A DNA stretch of 64,000 nucleotides from JANQEU01 sp965228045. Lineage in GTDB: Bacteria; Bacteroidota; Bacteroidia; Cytophagales; Cyclobacteriaceae. The position numbers and the translations under genes were made by a program. Below the pieces are notes generated by a model. That model was not told where the DNA came from. It saw only the letters and a program-made list of their open reading frames with translations, and did not search any database. Location: positions 496,001 to 560,000 of the forward strand of contig OZ245789.1 of the NCBI GenBank assembly GCA_965228045.1, written 5' to 3'. This document shows, one piece after another, positions 19,048 to 28,520 of this stretch. Position 1 is the first letter of the stretch; the number at the start of each line of letters is the position of its first letter.

Positions 19048-19896
19048 ATGCAATCAAAAATAATTTGTGTTAGCCTAGTCATTCTTTCGATACTTCAAGC
19101 AAATGCTCAGGAGAGTGTTCCGGTGATCAAGCCAGAGGTTCTCGAATCCCAGGCTATGTTTAAGAAGACTGTTTGGAGAAGGATGGATCTTAGAGAAAAA
19201 CAAAACAGCATGTTTTTCTCCAAGAACAGTGAGATTCCGAGACTTTTGATTCAGGCAGTTGATGAAGGTTTGATCACGCCTTACAGGACAGACTCGTGTA
19301 TAAATTTCATGCCTGATATTATTTTCAACTCCAATGTTTCGGTTGAACAACCAGATAATCCTTTTGTAGGGGATTTTGGAGGTGGATTTGGAGATGAAAC
19401 AGCCTCCGAATCGGACAATACATCTCAGGAAGAGTCCGGACCACAATTACAGAGAATTCCTCCGGAATTGTTTTCGGTGGTTTATATAAAGGAGGAAGTC
19501 ATTTTTGATAGGAATAGATCGAGAATGTACTATTACATTCGATCCATTACACTTGCATTACCAACCTCTGCGGGTTTAGAATGGAACCCCGGAGGATTTG
19601 AAAAGCCAGTTGCAAACTTCAGATATACTGATGTGGTTGAACTCTTTAGAGGGAGATATTCTGATAGAGCTCTTTGGTATAATAGACAAAATGATGCTGC
19701 CAAGCTTAACTATGGAGATGCCTTTGAATTAAGATTGTTTAGTGCTCCAATAGTAAAAGTGTCTAATCCTCAAGATGCTGATATACGACAAGAATATGGG
19801 AATCAATTAGCTAGCGATCCATTAATCTACTTAAAAATGCAACAAAAATATGAGTATGATCTTATGGAATATGAAAGCGAGTTATGGGAATATTGA
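19048..19896 (+). CDS. gldN: GldN/PorN, type IX secretion ring component
   Basis: 282 residues with a signal peptide ending near ANAQ. The family signature is visible in 'WRRMDLREKQNSMFF', 'LRLFSAPIVKVSNP' (here beginning ELRLFS) and 'SAGLEWNPGGFEKPVANFRY'. It is the periplasmic partner of GldK in the outer-membrane ring. An acidic insert of about 40 residues (near 110-140, rich in Gly, Asp, Glu, Ser and Gln) separates the two conserved halves. The gene starts 4 bases after gldM. Confidence 0.95.
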   Translation: MQSKIICVSLVILSILQANAQESVPVIKPEVLESQAMFKKTVWRRMDLREKQNSMFFSKNSEIPRLLIQAVDEGLITPYRTDSCINFMPDIIFNSNVSVEQPDNPFVGDFGGGFGDETASESDNTSQEESGPQLQRIPPELFSVVYIKEEVIFDRNRSRMYYYIRSITLALPTSAGLEWNPGGFEKPVANFRYTDVVELFRGRYSDRALWYNRQNDAAKLNYGDAFELRLFSAPIVKVSNPQDADIRQEYGNQLASDPLIYLKMQQKYEYDLMEYESELWEY

Positions 19897-19932
19897 TCAA
19901 AGAATTCACCTAAATTAACCGAGAAAATCCTT

Positions 19933-20511
19933 ATGAGACCTGTATTTTATAGCCTGTTAGTCGTATTTACGTTTTCATGTTTTGCCCAAGACTTTGGATC
20001 ATTGACTGATAGTCGTGATGGCCAGGAGTACAAGATTTTAGAAGTCGAAATCCCTCTTGAAGGTGGTATTTCCGTAACTAGAACCTGGATGGCAGAGAAT
20101 TTAAATTATGAAACAGAAAGTTCCTACTGTTATAAAAGCGAACCTGCTTATTGTGGAAAATTTGGAAGACTGTATACGTTTGAAAGTGCTAAAGAGGCAT
20201 GCCCTGAAGGTTGGAGAGTACCTACAAGACTCGATTGGATGATGTTATTTTCTGCTTACGGAGGTGATGCAGTTGCAGGAGTAAGTTTAAAAGAAGGTGG
20301 AGATTCTAATTTGGATTTGTTTCTTGGTGGTTTTGGCGATGCAAGTGGAAGCTTTAAAGGTGTAGGAGTTGAAGGTAATTATTGGGATTCTGAAGAGATT
20401 TCCGGAAATACAGCTGGTGTTATTACTGTCCGAAATTCTTCTCCAGGAATTTTTCATAGTAAAATTGGAAAGGCCCACAGAAACAGTTGTCGTTGCATTA
20501 AAGATTATTAA
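19933..20511 (+). CDS. Exported FISUMP-domain protein
   Basis: 192 residues with a signal peptide (cut near CFAQ). The rest is one 'Fibrobacter succinogenes major paralogous' (FISUMP) domain: 'DSRDGQEYKI', 'TWMAENLNY', 'YTFESAKEACPEGWRVPTRLDW' and 'RNSCRCIKDY'. Cysteines around residues 62, 71, 87 and 179-182 suggest disulfides. The domain is common in secreted and surface proteins of Bacteroidota; its biochemical role is not known. It follows gldN by 36 bases on the same strand and could be part of the secretion operon. Its stop overlaps the uvrC stop in TTAA. Confidence 0.85.
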   Translation: MRPVFYSLLVVFTFSCFAQDFGSLTDSRDGQEYKILEVEIPLEGGISVTRTWMAENLNYETESSYCYKSEPAYCGKFGRLYTFESAKEACPEGWRVPTRLDWMMLFSAYGGDAVAGVSLKEGGDSNLDLFLGGFGDASGSFKGVGVEGNYWDSEEISGNTAGVITVRNSSPGIFHSKIGKAHRNSCRCIKDY

Positions 20512-22304
20512 GTAGAAAACGATTTGAAATAATCTTCTATTTTTAAAGCCTTATGTTTTCCAATGGTGGCCTCAAGTTGTTTTTTATCTAACTGAGAAAT
20601 TCTTTTAAGGCTGCCATATTTATTCAATAACGCCTTCATAGTTTTTTCTCCTATTCCAGGAATATCTGACAGATTACTTTTTATAGAATTCTTACTTCTT
20701 TTCTGACGGTGAAAAGTGATCGCGAATCTATGGGCTTCGTCGCGCAAGTATTGTAACAACTTCAAAGTTTGGGACTTTTTGGAAAGCAGAAGAGGCAATG
20801 ACTCTTCCGGATAGTACAGTTCTTCCAGCTTCTTTGCAATTCCTATTATTGGGATTTGACCATAAATGCCCAATTCTTTCAGAGCATTGACAGCTGCTGA
20901 TAGCTGACCTTTACCACCATCTACGACTATGAGATCCGGTAGACTAACGTTTTCATTTACTAACCTAAAGTATCTTCGATAAACAACTTCCCGCATGGAA
21001 GCAAAATCATCAGGACCCGTTACGGATTTGATGCTGAATTTTCTATAATCTTTTCTCGAGGGCTTTGCATTTTTGAAACAAACCATGGAAGCTACAGGAC
21101 TTGATCCTTGAATATTACTATTGTCAAAACACTCAATATGGAAAGGCTCTTTTTTCAAGGCAAGATCCTTTTTAACCTCTTTTAGTAAAATTGAAGCCTT
21201 ATTGTTGCGTTCAATTCTATTAATATATTCGCGTTTTGCATGGTGTTTTGCATTTTCAATTGAGATGTCTACCAATTTCTTTTTATCGCCAATTTGAGGT
21301 ATTACAATTTCAAAGTGATCTAGATATTTGAATGGCACATTTGATAGTATCATTTCATGAACACTTTTGTATTTATCCTGAAATTCTTTCAAAACATACT
21401 GTAATATTTGATCATCATCCTCATCTAAATGCATAGAAACTTTAGCAGTTTCTGTGACAACTATTTGACCTTCATTGATGACCATGTAATTTGTATAGCA
21501 CCCATAGTTATCCTTGTATAGTGTAATTATGTCAGTATTTGTGATTTTAGGATTAACAATGTAAGTTCTGTTTTGGAATTTATCTAAAAGATCATACTTC
21601 CTTTTCAGTTGTTCAGCCAGTTCGAAGTTCAGATCATCGGAAGCCTTAATCATCCTTGATATATATTCGGATTTGACTATACCTAACCTTCCGTTCAGTA
21701 TATTTTTCGCTTGTTCTATTTCCTGCATGTAGTCGGATTCAGATTGTTTGCCTTCACATGGACCGAGACAATTTCCAATGTGATATTCAAGACAGACTTT
21801 AAACTTCTGACTATCTATATTTTTTTGACTCAGAGTATAATTGCAGGTTCTGACCTTATATAGTTTACGTATTAAGTCAAGAACACTGTTTAGTGATTTG
21901 ACAGATGTATATGGACCATAGTACTCACCTATGGAGGTATCTATTTTTCTGGTGGAATAGATTTGTGGAAATCTTTCATTGGTGACGACTATGCTTGGAA
22001 ATGTCTTATCGTCCTTTAAAAGTATGTTGTATTTCGGTTGGTTTTCTTTTATCAGACTGTTTTCAAGATGCAAGGCATCTGATTCTGATTGTACAATCAT
22101 GAACTGAATCTTTGTAATTTCCCTGACCAGCTTGTATGTTTTTCGGTTTTCTGATGACTTTTGGAAATAGCTTGATACTCTTTTTCTTAAATTCTTTGCT
22201 TTTCCCACATAGATGATTGCGTCATCCTTATTTAAGAATTTATATATCCCCGGTTCATCGGGTAGCTGTGAATATTCGGTTTTGTCATGACTAAGAAATT
22301 TCAC
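20508..22304 (-). CDS. uvrC: Excinuclease ABC subunit C
   Basis: The 598-residue nuclease that makes both incisions in nucleotide excision repair. Domains in order: GIY-YIG nuclease ('LPDEPGIYKFLNKDDAIIYVGKAKNLRKR'-type, residues 15-45), a cysteine cluster around 155-175, a UVR domain near 205-235, an RNase H-like endonuclease domain ('IECFDNSNIQGSSPVASMV', 'VDGGKGQLSAA') and a helix-hairpin-helix pair at the end ('IPGIGEKTMKALL'). It starts at GTG, directly after the stop codon of the upstream penicillin-binding protein gene. Confidence 0.97.
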   Translation of the reverse strand: MKFLSHDKTEYSQLPDEPGIYKFLNKDDAIIYVGKAKNLRKRVSSYFQKSSENRKTYKLVREITKIQFMIVQSESDALHLENSLIKENQPKYNILLKDDKTFPSIVVTNERFPQIYSTRKIDTSIGEYYGPYTSVKSLNSVLDLIRKLYKVRTCNYTLSQKNIDSQKFKVCLEYHIGNCLGPCEGKQSESDYMQEIEQAKNILNGRLGIVKSEYISRMIKASDDLNFELAEQLKRKYDLLDKFQNRTYIVNPKITNTDIITLYKDNYGCYTNYMVINEGQIVVTETAKVSMHLDEDDDQILQYVLKEFQDKYKSVHEMILSNVPFKYLDHFEIVIPQIGDKKKLVDISIENAKHHAKREYINRIERNNKASILLKEVKKDLALKKEPFHIECFDNSNIQGSSPVASMVCFKNAKPSRKDYRKFSIKSVTGPDDFASMREVVYRRYFRLVNENVSLPDLIVVDGGKGQLSAAVNALKELGIYGQIPIIGIAKKLEELYYPEESLPLLLSKKSQTLKLLQYLRDEAHRFAITFHRQKRSKNSIKSNLSDIPGIGEKTMKALLNKYGSLKRISQLDKKQLEATIGKHKALKIEDYFKSFST

Positions 22305-24572
22305 CTAAAAGATCTCCTCTTCACCAAGAATATCAATATCCGATTGCTGATTGTTATTTTCTTCGTATACCTCACAATTAAGTTCTATGTTAATTGGTTT
22401 TAGAGGTCTGTCAAATGGACGTTTTTCGTAAGGGAGGCTTGGGTCATCGTATACCTGGAGCATGAACTTTTCCCAAATTGGCATTGCTGTTTTCGCTCCC
22501 TGGCCCATTGCCCAGTTTTTGAATCTTATGCTTCTTTTATCACCACCTACCCATGCTCCTGCTATTAGATCCTGGGTTACTCCCATAAACCATCCATCTG
22601 ATCCATTTTGCGTAGTGCCTGTTTTCGCACCTATCTCATTGCCATTTCTTAATCTCATATCAATACCTTGAGCGGTGCCTCCGATTTCCTCTGTTGTACC
22701 TTTTAACATGTGTAGCATAATGTATGCTGTCTCTTCATTTAAAGCCTCCCTGGTTTCAGGGAAAAACTGTTGAATAACATTGCCATTTTGATCTTCAATG
22801 CGTGATATGAAATATGGTTTGGTGTAAATACCCTTATTCACAAATGTGGAATAGGCCCCGATCAGCTCCTTTATAGACACATCACCACCAGCACCTAATG
22901 CAAGGGGGCCGACGGGTGCCAGGTCACTTTCAATGCCCAATCTTCTTGCATAATCGATTACCGTTCTTGGACCAATTCTGTTCATAATGAATGCTGTAAT
23001 GGTATTTACAGAGCGAGCCATGGCTTGTCTGATTGTCATTTTGTTTCCGGTGTACTTACCGTTGGCATTATCAGGTGTCCAGGTTGGTGGATCTTGTCCC
23101 GGGAATGAATACGTTACAGGAGCATCAACCACAGGAAAGCAGGGAGAATATCCGTTATCAATAGCAGCAGTATAAACAATAGGTTTGAATGTAGATCCTG
23201 GCTGCCTTTTACCCACTGCTACGTGGTCATATTTGAAGTATTTATGATTTATTCCTCCTACCCAGGCTTTAATATGTCCTGTGGTAGGTTCCATTGCCAT
23301 AAATCCAGCCTGTAGAAACCTTTTGTAATAACGTAAACTATCCATGGAGCTGAGGACGGTATCAATCTCTCCTTGCCAGCTAAAGACTGTCATTGGTTTT
23401 GGTTCATTAAGGATAATGTCGATGGAATCTGAATCCGCTCCATACTTGTCCTCCAGGTACCTATATAGCCTCGTTCGTTCTATTTCATTTTCAATGAACC
23501 CGGATATTTCTTTATTGTTTTCGTCTATCCAGGGATTTTCCCCCTCCCAATGATTATTAAATATTTGCTGCAGTGTATCCATGTGCTCCTCAACTGCTTT
23601 TTCAGCGTATTGCTGAAGACGACTATCTATGGTAGTGTATATTTTTAAGCCATCATCATATAAGTCATAGCCATTCTCTTCTGCCCATCCTCTTAGGAAA
23701 TTACCCACCACCGTTCTAAAGTATGTTGCAAGGCCTTCGTTATGGTTGTCAACTCGATAATTCAGATTAAGAGGTTGCGCCCTAAGAGAATCATACAGAG
23801 ATCTGTCAATCACATCATATTTGTAAAGATTGAACAGTAGTTCTGCCCGCTTATCTATAGCATTTTCAGGATTCATAATGGGGCTGTAGCGCGTTGGTGC
23901 ATTGATAGCTCCAACCAAAGTTGCTGATTCCAGATAGTCTAGCTGTGACGGCAGTTTGTTGAAAAATGTTTTCGCTGCGACTTTTATACCGAAGGAGTTG
24001 GATCCGTAAGGAACGGTATTTAAATACATCGCCAGAATTTCTTCTTTTGTGTAGGATTGCTCTAATTGAACCGAAATGATCCATTCCTTGAGCTTTGTAA
24101 TGATTTCTCCGACTCCCGGAACGGAATATAGGGTTCCCATATTCTCGGAATTCGTTTTATAAAGGTTTTGGGCTAACTGCATGGTGATGGTCGAACCACC
24201 ACCCTTGGATTGGAAGGTAAGTTTCCCAAACACGGCGCGAACAAGACCCTTCAGATCAATACCTGAGTGCTTTTTAAATCTGATGTCTTCTGTTACCAAT
24301 AACGTATTAATCAGCTCTGGTGATAACTCATCGTACGTAACCGGTGTTCGGTTGGTTCTATAATATTTTCCTAGTGAATATCCATCAGCACTCATAAGTT
24401 CTGAGGAAAGATCCGGATCTGGTTTTTCGAGATCCTGAAGCCCCGGAAGCCCTCCAAACCATCCGAAGGCATCATTTTTCACCATGATAAATGTTGTTGG
24501 AATTCCAACTAACATGCCGACTAAAATGATCCATGAGGTGATAACAAAGATTCTGTAAAGCTTTGACTTCAT
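22305..24572 (-). CDS. Class A penicillin-binding protein (PBP1A-like)
   Basis: 755 residues, anchored by one N-terminal transmembrane helix. A glycosyltransferase-51 domain holds the catalytic 'TEDIRFKKHSGID' (near residue 90) and 'GGGSTITMQLAQN'. A transpeptidase domain has the serine motif STFK (about 457-460), SVN (near 520) and KTGT (near 650). It polymerises and cross-links peptidoglycan on the periplasmic side. Its start codon overlaps the stop of the TPR gene (TAATG) and it abuts uvrC, so the three form one transcription unit. The acidic, Gln-rich tail is probably disordered. Confidence 0.96.
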   Translation of the reverse strand: MKSKLYRIFVITSWIILVGMLVGIPTTFIMVKNDAFGWFGGLPGLQDLEKPDPDLSSELMSADGYSLGKYYRTNRTPVTYDELSPELINTLLVTEDIRFKKHSGIDLKGLVRAVFGKLTFQSKGGGSTITMQLAQNLYKTNSENMGTLYSVPGVGEIITKLKEWIISVQLEQSYTKEEILAMYLNTVPYGSNSFGIKVAAKTFFNKLPSQLDYLESATLVGAINAPTRYSPIMNPENAIDKRAELLFNLYKYDVIDRSLYDSLRAQPLNLNYRVDNHNEGLATYFRTVVGNFLRGWAEENGYDLYDDGLKIYTTIDSRLQQYAEKAVEEHMDTLQQIFNNHWEGENPWIDENNKEISGFIENEIERTRLYRYLEDKYGADSDSIDIILNEPKPMTVFSWQGEIDTVLSSMDSLRYYKRFLQAGFMAMEPTTGHIKAWVGGINHKYFKYDHVAVGKRQPGSTFKPIVYTAAIDNGYSPCFPVVDAPVTYSFPGQDPPTWTPDNANGKYTGNKMTIRQAMARSVNTITAFIMNRIGPRTVIDYARRLGIESDLAPVGPLALGAGGDVSIKELIGAYSTFVNKGIYTKPYFISRIEDQNGNVIQQFFPETREALNEETAYIMLHMLKGTTEEIGGTAQGIDMRLRNGNEIGAKTGTTQNGSDGWFMGVTQDLIAGAWVGGDKRSIRFKNWAMGQGAKTAMPIWEKFMLQVYDDPSLPYEKRPFDRPLKPINIELNCEVYEENNNQQSDIDILGEEEIF

Positions 24573-27160
24573 TACGGATAATTCTTTTGATAAAAATTTA
24601 AATAGCTGTCCAAATCTTTTGATTCGTACAAAATCCCAAAATTCTCAACAGTTATAACCAAGGGATACAATCGTTCACCTTTGTAAAGGTCGTCAAGTTT
24701 GACAGATGAACGGAATTTGTCAATGAAATTAGTGGCAATTTCCTTAGATTGAAATTCACTTACGAGTATAAGTGACTGATTCTGATCCAGTACAAGATTA
24801 CCTGTTCGATAATCTGCATTTTGGGATTCAAGAAAACCTTCAACAGTCCTGGAAATCTTAGTACCCAACTCCGGTTTTTGAAGATATACAATTAGGAAGT
24901 AATGACTCGTGTCAAAGTTTTGGATGAATTTGGCCCTGGAAGATGAGTACAAGTTAATTTGAAAGTCTTCCGAAGCTTTCACTAATAGTTGGGCATGAGG
25001 CGCCACCTCGCTGTCCGGAAATCTTTTCAAAAAATTGTTCAATTCGAATTGGTATTTGTATACACCTTCGGTTTCACCAAAATTCATGGCTCTTAATAGT
25101 ACCAAATTGTCAATGTAATCATTTTCAGGGCTATCAGATAAGACACTATCTATCATTCGAAGAGATTCTTCATAATAGCCTTCATCGTATAGATTGTATG
25201 CCTTTTCATACGCAATTCGATAGGCATTATTCAAGGCCTTTTGTTCTTCTCTATAGTTTGGATTGTATAATAGTTTGGCATAAACTGACTCCGGGTGTTC
25301 TTCGATAAGTTTATCGGAATAGCCTTTTGAAACATTTTCATCCAGAGGCTTGTAGAGCAAATAAAGTTGGTACAATACTTCCGGGATGTATTCGGAGTCA
25401 GGGAATCTCCGGAGCAAGTTTTCAAAGCTTGCAATAGCGTTTTGCTTTTCCTCAAGTTTGAAATTATAGATGTTTCCCAATTGATAATACGCCGTTTCCA
25501 CACCATTTCGCAATTCCACCAGTTCCTCCTCAGAAGTGGGTAAAGAAGCCAATATCTCTTTTCTGATGGCGTCTCTGTCAAACGCATCATCCTCTTCGTT
25601 CTGTTCGGGGGAAGTGCTTATAATTTCTTCATTTGGGGTTGTTTGTTCATTAGTAGAAACTTTGTTCTTTCTTCTCCAATCATCTTCAAGAGGTCTTTCA
25701 CCCCATTTTCTTTTAAATTCCGCAAGCCCTACTGAGATTTCAGATGTGTTGTAGAAGTACCAAGTGCCCTGAAAGTCTTGCCTGATGGTGACCTGATTAG
25801 TTTCATTGTACGTATTATTTCCTGCCAATGCATTCTTTCGCTTCTCTTTTTTTCTTCTTTCTTTCTCAGCCTTGTCCTCTTCTTCAAGCCTCGCTAGTTC
25901 CTGGTCAACTAACTTCTGAATTTCACTTTCTGAAAGTGTACTCACATTCAGCAGACTGTCATTTGTTTGAAGCTGATTATAATATTTTACAAATTCTGCT
26001 AAAACTCCCTGTCTTTTTTTGTGTTGCTCAAAACCTGGCTCTTCTTTCGGAAAAACCTGAATTGTGCTATCATAGTAACTTTTGGCCAGACTATAGGAAC
26101 GCAGACTATCGTAGTAGATCTCCGCTAGTTTTAGATAAGCATACGATTTTTGTTTAGGGTTTGAGCTCTTCGAGACGGATTCTTTGTAGTTATTGATGGC
26201 GGCAGTTAGTTCTCCACGCTTAAGATCAAATTCTCCCATTTCATAATAGATCCTGTCCTGGTACTCCAGATTTTTGGGATCCTTGAGAAGTTTTTTGAAG
26301 TACTTCTGAACCTTACGGACATTGTTGCTCTTATTTAGCTCGGTCACCTGAGCCATATTTAATTTAGTATAAAAGCTAAGTTCGTAGGTATTGCTGCCTT
26401 TCAAGGCTCTTTTATAATAATCGTATGCATTGGCTTCGAAGCCCAATTCCTGGTAAACCTGACCTATAATAAAATCAATTCTGGCCTTTTCATCTGAATT
26501 AGCCATCATAGCCTCAGCTTTTACAAGCTGGCCTACCATTTGGTTAAAATCACCATTTACCTGATGATAATAGGCATTGTATAAATAAAAGTCCTTCTGG
26601 TTCTCTTCATGAAGATCTTTCTTTTTCAAATAGTCGGAAACGGCCAGTGCATTGCGCATTTCTCCAGCTTCAATGAATGTCCGGAGAAGATAGATAAGTG
26701 CCCTGTGCTGGTCATTGGCATCGTCGCCATGTGTATTGACCCATTTAAAAGTCTCGATGGCATCCGGAAATTCGCTACCAAACATTCGTGCCTTTCCTAC
26801 CAAAATATAAGCATTGTCTTCCCACCTGGATTCCGGGTGACGCTGAATAGCAATCGAAGCTTTTACTACACAGTCTTCAAGTTGTTCTTTCAATGATGCC
26901 GAGGTGGTGGTATCATATTGAGGAAAAATAGGAAGTACACGATTATAATTCCATTGATATCTTTCCTCTATTTGTTGCTCAATTTCCTTGATCCGTTCAT
27001 TGGCAATGAAATAAGCATTGTATCGAGCTGTCACATTATGATAGGTAATGCCAATGGGATTTTGGGCGAATGACCCAATCACCAAAAATGTTCCCGCTAT
27101 GTAAATTAGAAATTTCAAAAATCGGAAGGTTGCAAAAAAATAAACGAAGCTTTGATGCAA
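24572..27160 (-). CDS. Large TPR protein resembling SprE/PorW of type IX secretion
   Basis: 862 residues (848 if the TTG at 27118 is used, which gives a cleaner signal peptide beginning MKFLIYIAG). After the signal comes 'YHNVTARYNAYFIANERI', like the N-terminus of SprE/PorW proteins, then many TPR units (residues 60-400) and a charged coiled-coil stretch around 440-480 rich in Glu, Lys and Arg. A second TPR set follows (550-740), and a C-terminal domain. It lacks the lipobox cysteine of Flavobacterium SprE, so the assignment is by architecture and proximity to gldKLMN. It is probably periplasmic and cotranscribed with the PBP gene. Confidence 0.68.
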   Translation of the reverse strand: MHQSFVYFFATFRFLKFLIYIAGTFLVIGSFAQNPIGITYHNVTARYNAYFIANERIKEIEQQIEERYQWNYNRVLPIFPQYDTTTSASLKEQLEDCVVKASIAIQRHPESRWEDNAYILVGKARMFGSEFPDAIETFKWVNTHGDDANDQHRALIYLLRTFIEAGEMRNALAVSDYLKKKDLHEENQKDFYLYNAYYHQVNGDFNQMVGQLVKAEAMMANSDEKARIDFIIGQVYQELGFEANAYDYYKRALKGSNTYELSFYTKLNMAQVTELNKSNNVRKVQKYFKKLLKDPKNLEYQDRIYYEMGEFDLKRGELTAAINNYKESVSKSSNPKQKSYAYLKLAEIYYDSLRSYSLAKSYYDSTIQVFPKEEPGFEQHKKRQGVLAEFVKYYNQLQTNDSLLNVSTLSESEIQKLVDQELARLEEEDKAEKERRKKEKRKNALAGNNTYNETNQVTIRQDFQGTWYFYNTSEISVGLAEFKRKWGERPLEDDWRRKNKVSTNEQTTPNEEIISTSPEQNEEDDAFDRDAIRKEILASLPTSEEELVELRNGVETAYYQLGNIYNFKLEEKQNAIASFENLLRRFPDSEYIPEVLYQLYLLYKPLDENVSKGYSDKLIEEHPESVYAKLLYNPNYREEQKALNNAYRIAYEKAYNLYDEGYYEESLRMIDSVLSDSPENDYIDNLVLLRAMNFGETEGVYKYQFELNNFLKRFPDSEVAPHAQLLVKASEDFQINLYSSSRAKFIQNFDTSHYFLIVYLQKPELGTKISRTVEGFLESQNADYRTGNLVLDQNQSLILVSEFQSKEIATNFIDKFRSSVKLDDLYKGERLYPLVITVENFGILYESKDLDSYLNFYQKNYP

Positions 27161-27169
27161 TTATGATTG

Positions 27170-27177
27170 CAAAGATA
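27170..27177 (-). promoter_or_regulatory. Bacteroidota -7 box for the TPR-PBP-uvrC unit
   Basis: Read on the minus strand, TATCTTTG matches TAnnTTTG exactly. It ends 9 bases before the ATG at 27160, or about 51 before the alternative TTG at 27118. No -33 TTG at normal spacing was seen. Confidence 0.5.
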
Positions 27178-27192
27178 AAATATTGGCTTTGA

Positions 27193-27200
27193 TATATTTG
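27193..27200 (+). promoter_or_regulatory. Bacteroidota -7 box for the M23 peptidase gene
   Basis: TATATTTG matches TAnnTTTG exactly and ends 19 bases before the proposed TTG start at 27220. It lies 15 bases from the divergent minus-strand box. Confidence 0.5.
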
Positions 27201-27219
27201 TGTGCTAAAAAGGATCAGA

Positions 27220-28086
27220 TTGACACAAAAGAGGACATTATCGGGCTGGTTGACCAATAGATACCTATTGATCATTAGAAATGAAGAAAATTTCGCTGAA
27301 AAGCGAACCTTAAGTTTCAATTATGCCAGACTTATCATCATTGGATTCCTTGCCTTTTTGATTACACTGGGGATCTCAATTTATCTTGTGACCTCTGTGC
27401 TGGACACATGGCTTGATCCACGACAGGCTCAATTGACCGCTAATCGGCAAATACTGTCACTGACAATGAGCATTGATTCTCTGGAACAGGAAGTAAGTGC
27501 GAAGGATAGATACATCCAAAATATTCAGAAAATACTTAGTGGGGATGTTGAAGATTTGAGTCAGGAAGTAGTGACATCAGAAAGTCAGCGTGAATTGACA
27601 GGTGAAGTAGTGCTTTCCGGAAATGTGGATCCAATAGACTCCCAATTCAGAGCAGAATATGAATACGAGGATTTAGGTCTATTGTCCATTGTAGATGATG
27701 GTGGGGAGGAATTAAGAAATACTTTTTTATTTGCTCCAGTTAGTGGAGTTATTACGGCGGAGTTTGACCCAAGATCAGATCACTATGGTTTGGACATTGT
27801 GGCAAATGAAAATGAACCCGTTAAAGCAGTTGCCGATGGAGTGGTAGTTTTCTCCGGGTGGACACTGGACGGAGGCAATGTGATTACGGTTCAGCACCGG
27901 GATAATCTGATATCCGTGTACAAGCACAATTCGGAATTATTGAAAAACGTTGGTACTTTTGTCCTCAGTGGTGAGATAATCGCCATAATAGGCAACACGG
28001 GAGAGTTAACATCGGGTCCACATCTTCATCTGGAGTTGTGGCATAGGGGAAATCCTCTGAATCCGACTGATTTTATCTCATTTTAA
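27220..28086 (+). CDS. M23-family peptidoglycan metallopeptidase
   Basis: About 288 residues. An N-terminal transmembrane helix (about 30-52) follows a cytoplasmic head with the family stretch 'NRYLLIIRNEENFAEK'. A coiled-coil region (70-110) leads to a C-terminal LytM/M23 domain with zinc ligands in HYGLD and HLHLE. Such enzymes cut cross-link peptides of the cell wall. I favour the TTG at 27220 over the GTG at 27202, because the latter is only 2 bases after the -7 box. The adjoining bactofilin gene (14 bases) suggests a joint role in cell shape, as in known bactofilin/M23 pairs. Confidence 0.9.
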   Translation: MTQKRTLSGWLTNRYLLIIRNEENFAEKRTLSFNYARLIIIGFLAFLITLGISIYLVTSVLDTWLDPRQAQLTANRQILSLTMSIDSLEQEVSAKDRYIQNIQKILSGDVEDLSQEVVTSESQRELTGEVVLSGNVDPIDSQFRAEYEYEDLGLLSIVDDGGEELRNTFLFAPVSGVITAEFDPRSDHYGLDIVANENEPVKAVADGVVVFSGWTLDGGNVITVQHRDNLISVYKHNSELLKNVGTFVLSGEIIAIIGNTGELTSGPHLHLELWHRGNPLNPTDFISF

Positions 28087-28100
28087 ACAAAGACCAAAAA

Positions 28101-28520
28101 ATGCTTAATAAGAAGGACCTAAGGGAAGTGGAAGACTTGAGTAATTCAAGTAACATCATTGGAAAAGGAACGATCCTCGAAGGAAATCTCGAGACATTTG
28201 GTAACGTTCGAATCGAAGGAAAAGTAGTAGGAAATATCACTACTAAGTCAAAAGCGGCTTTCGGCCACTCTTCACAGGTTGAGGGAAATGTATTGGCTCA
28301 AAATGCCGAGATAGCTGGTCATATCGCAGGGACTGTCGAGATCACTGAACAGCTTGTACTGAAACCAACTGCCGTTATCGACGGTGATATCATTACTAAT
28401 AGACTTATTGTTGAATCTGGTGCCACATTCAATGGTGGTTGTAAAATGGGTATAAAAACCAAGGAGATAAAAATTGGATCCAAAGAAGAACCACAAACCC
28501 TCCTCAAAGCCCAATCCTGA
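28101..28520 (+). CDS. Bactofilin
   Basis: 139 residues. The central DUF583 domain is a run of short hydrophobic/Gly repeats forming a right-handed beta-helix: 'IGKGTILEGNLETFGNVRIEGKVVGN' region and onward, about residues 18-115. It is flanked by polar tails. Bactofilins polymerise without nucleotide into membrane-associated filaments that position cell-wall enzymes. It lies 14 bases after the M23 peptidase gene. The last 47 bases overlap the atpZ-like gene in another frame, coupling it to the ATP synthase operon. Confidence 0.93.
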   Translation: MLNKKDLREVEDLSNSSNIIGKGTILEGNLETFGNVRIEGKVVGNITTKSKAAFGHSSQVEGNVLAQNAEIAGHIAGTVEITEQLVLKPTAVIDGDIITNRLIVESGATFNGGCKMGIKTKEIKIGSKEEPQTLLKAQS

